Below are positions 61,410 through 64,000 of a DNA stretch of 64,000 bases, piece by piece (within the stretch, counting starts at the first letter, position 1; each line of letters starts with the position of its first letter). The notes below the pieces were generated by a model. It made no database searches. It was not told where the DNA came from and worked only from the letters and a program-made list of their open reading frames with translations. The position numbers and the translations under genes are program-made. Location: contig CM036617.1 in assembly GCA_020746105.1 (NCBI GenBank), positions 170,528,412 to 170,592,411 of the forward strand. Reading direction: 5' to 3'. The stretch is from Trogon surrucura. Lineage: Eukaryota; Chordata; Aves; Trogoniformes; Trogonidae.

Positions 61410-62212
61410 TGTCGAGGGTTAGGGCTGGGCCGGCCACTAACGCGGACAGACGCTCTCTAACCCCCTCTTCCCCCCCCTAAACGGGAAGAGAAAAGGGAAT
61501 GAGGCAGAGAGACTTACGGGTGAGAGAAGAAAAAAACTAGAACAGCTTTAATGAAAATAATAGGAATAATGGTAAAGAGATAAAAGTAAAGAATTATATG
61601 CAACTATAGATAGTAGCCCGATATCAAACCCGACTCCCTCCCCCGATAGAAATCACCACTGGTGCTGCAGAGCAGGAGACACTGGGGAAACCCCAGGCTC
61701 AGCGGCGGCAGGAGCTGGATACAGGGAGCTGGATTCGGGAACTCAGGATCCGGATCAAAATCAGGAGGTCAGATGGAGTCCTCTCTGGACACCGGCCATT
61801 GCAGAAAGGAAGGGCGAAAAGAAGGGACGAAACTCTCGTGATCACTCAATTTATACTAAATATGACGTATATGGGATGGAATACTCTCGTTGGTCACCTG
61901 TCCTGTCTATTACCCCCCGGAGGTGCCACCTTTTACTTCCTTGTGCCCCCCCTCTTACTACCCAGCACCCCCAGCGTGGCACACAAGAGCCAGCAGTGGC
62001 CTTGGTCACTATAGGAATAAGTATAAGCAAGAGCCTTTCTGCACACCAGTCCCAGGCAGTGACTGTAAACATCAGGTGTTATCACTGCCAGTAGCACACA
62101 CTGTCTGCAAAAACATGCTGCTGACTTCAGAACGTGCAGCCTTTTAGAAGACACTAAACTGGAAAGTAAAAATCACTAAACAGGACTGGGTTTTTTAGCT
62201 AAACCCAGGACA
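61410..62212 (-). repeat. 5' LTR of the ERV-L-like element
   Basis: Near-identical partner of the 3' LTR, 803 bases. The TATA box is at 61848-61855 and the ATTAAA signal at 61547-61552 (both read on -). It would be the promoter for gag-pol RNA. Confidence 0.95.
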
Positions 62213-62355
62213 ATGAGAAATGGCTGTGCAGAGTGAGGCTAGCTGGACTTCTCTTTCTCCCCTGAGAGGTCCTACAAGTCACCTCCTAAACCTCTTGGAT
62301 AAAGGCACGTGGCCAATGGGTCCTCTGGTAATAATCTGCCATTTTACTTTGTAAA

Positions 62356-62470
62356 ATCACAGAATTGCAGAATCACAGAATGTTAGGGGTTGGAAGGGAC
62401 CTCTCAAGGTCATCTAGTCCAACGCCCCTGCCCAGATCCCCATGTTGCTGCTGGATGTTGTGGAATCAGA
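62356..62470 (-). mobile_element. CR1 LINE 3' fragment
   Basis: On + it reads AATCACAGAATTGCAGAATC, then GGGGTTGGAAGGGACCTCTC and CATCTAGTCCAACGCC, the CR1 3' end in reverse. It is strongly 5'-truncated and lies about 140 bases beyond the retrovirus. Confidence 0.9.
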
Positions 62471-64000
62471 GGCACACAAACCAGGGCCTGGAAATCTGAG
62501 CTGCTTTGAGGAAGATGGGCAACCCCCAGAGGACTCTCACCAAGGAGATCAGTCTTCTTTCTGACCCTGCTGATACTTCATCTCTTCATTGCTGCCTGCA
62601 GCATGGTTCAGAGGTACCAAAACTAGCTGTAAGCAAGGCTTAATACAAGCTAATTTAGCTTAATTGCTCAATTTTCAACTAGAGCAAAAGTCAGAAGGCC
62701 CCTGGCATCTTCAACATATGCTGGAATAAAGCAGTTGGAAATAATGTTACTTAGGCTGGTTCCCTGGCTGTCTTCCCGCTCCATACGTGTCCTACATCCA
62801 CAGACACACTGAACAACCAGGGCTGTCATATTTAGCTACCTATAAAAAATTATGTTTAAAAGCTCCCTAGTGATCCAAGCTTGAAAGCAGCCAAAGGGTG
62901 ACTAGACTAAATGCAGACTCGCAAGCACAAGTTGCAAGGATCCATAGCTCTGCTGCATTACGCTGCCACAACAGAACAGACACAGCACGTTCCACATTTA
63001 TGGAGCTCTTTCAGTTTAAAGGGCTAAGTGGTCTTCCATTTCCACTTACAAGAAGCTAATTCATTTGACTACATGATATACTCCAGATAATTTGCTAGGT
63101 GAGTGTTAGACATACAGAAGAAGAAATTTCCTTTTTAAGGTGTATTTTCCACTACAAATTATGCCAGCACTCAGTGATACTCACATTCAATAATCTGCAG
63201 CATGAATGCACCTAGACTATCATGAGCTCTTTCTGACAGAGACCTTTTACTACATCCCAATGTGATGAGTTTTACTGTACACATTTTCCTGTGTCTTATA
63301 TGGGTCAAAGAACCGTAAATATGAAATGGCTTTGTCTTCAGTCTATCAAAAGAGAGGAGATTATTGTCAGAGACCAGAAATAGCCATGATGTCACCCTGA
63401 GTGTACATCCAGCAGAAAGCAAAACAATGCCTAGAGTGGGTGGAAAGGCTGCCAAGACCCCATAGCAAAAGCAACATCTGAGCTGAGATTTTGATCCTTA
63501 GGAAAGGGGCATGGGGACAGACAGATTTCTCTAACATGCTGGAGGTGAAGATTTTAAAGACAGTCTCGTGGTTTGATGGAGAGTGTCATCTCTTTAGCTC
63601 GTATATTATTCACACTCTCCCTAATATATACAAACTATCTCAGATGTTTAATTCTCTGGTGGGAATGCCTAAATCACTTCAGATGTAAAGACCATAGCAT
63701 GATACTACTGCATCACATGCATTACATTTTGCAATTTACCTGCACAATGTTCATGATTTTGAATAGGGAGAAATAGAAGTGGAGTCAAATTCAGGCCCGG
63801 TCTGTACCATAAGAGTTCCAGCTCTCGGATACATGGCATTACTTACCTGAATCCAAAGACAACCATGACAAGCCCACCAGGATTTCTTTCTTTGTGCCTG
63901 CGTGCCTGCATGGGTACCCTCCTCTGTGCCCAAGAGGTTTTAGTACATCCTCAGGCTGCATTTTTCTGGTTCCCAGTATGTCCACTCTGCCTTGCAAATC
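62471..64000. other. Intergenic stretch to the window end
   Basis: Unique sequence; I see no gene or recognisable repeat in it. Confidence 0.5.

Larger units (their letters stand above)
55088..62217 (-). mobile_element. Young class III (ERV-L-like) endogenous retrovirus, whole, with target duplications
   Basis: The provirus runs on - from 5' LTR 61410-62212 to 3' LTR 55093-55894. It is flanked by a matching 5-bp duplication ATGAG (55088-55092 and 62213-62217). In order it contains LTR, primer site, gag (601 codons), pol (1056 codons: protease, reverse transcriptase, RNase H, integrase), a polypurine tract and LTR. Env is absent, as usual in ERV-L. The Pol wording (VGFWRMHIPGYS, ALGPIRTGQDIKNLLYTAAG, STHHATDATWSKW) is that of the ERV-L group as I know it. 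The LTRs differ at about one position in 0.8 kb, so insertion is very recent, plausibly within the species' history. The element looks whole. This is inference from sequence; activity is not shown. Confidence 0.95.

Overview
The window looks like nuclear DNA of a bird. It holds vertebrate genes with ordinary GT-AG introns, many 5'-truncated CR1 LINEs (the main avian retroposon) with the typical 3' tail of short ATTCTATG-like repeats, compact introns, and a class III (ERV-L-like) endogenous retrovirus. The species cannot be named from the sequence. No bacterial, plasmid or CRISPR signal is present.

Layout. 1-1132: last intron and last coding exon of HAL (histidine ammonia-lyase) on +. 1133-5250: HAL 3' flank, then a CR1 copy. 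5403-18657: AMDHD1 (imidazolonepropionase) on -, nine coding exons; the joined frame is open for 435 codons. 18.4-18.8 kb: GC-rich AMDHD1 promoter region. 18.8-22.85 kb: short intergenic stretch with one unidentified reading frame on -. 22878-24184: SNRPF (Sm protein F) on -, four coding exons, 86 codons. 23.7-24.95 kb: SNRPF CpG island. 25-55 kb and 62.2-64 kb: no recognisable gene; scattered CR1 copies, microsatellites and one tandem duplication. 55093-62212: an almost unaged LTR retrovirus on -, with near-identical 0.8 kb LTRs, a matching 5-bp target duplication, gag and pol, and no env.

How the genes relate. HAL catalyses the first step of histidine breakdown (histidine to urocanate) and AMDHD1 the third (imidazolonepropionate to formiminoglutamate). 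They lie tail to tail, so two enzymes of one pathway are neighbours. SNRPF is a core spliceosomal Sm protein and is unrelated in function. The order HAL-AMDHD1-SNRPF matches human 12q23, but CCDC38, which lies between AMDHD1 and SNRPF in human, is not recognisable in the 4.2 kb between them here.

The most unusual item is the retrovirus. Its Gag begins with three hydrophobic segments and a small loop carrying four N-glycosylation sequons and a Cys/Asp run. Its primer site matches tRNA-Lys although its Pol is of the ERV-L type. Its LTRs suggest insertion so recent that it may be polymorphic.
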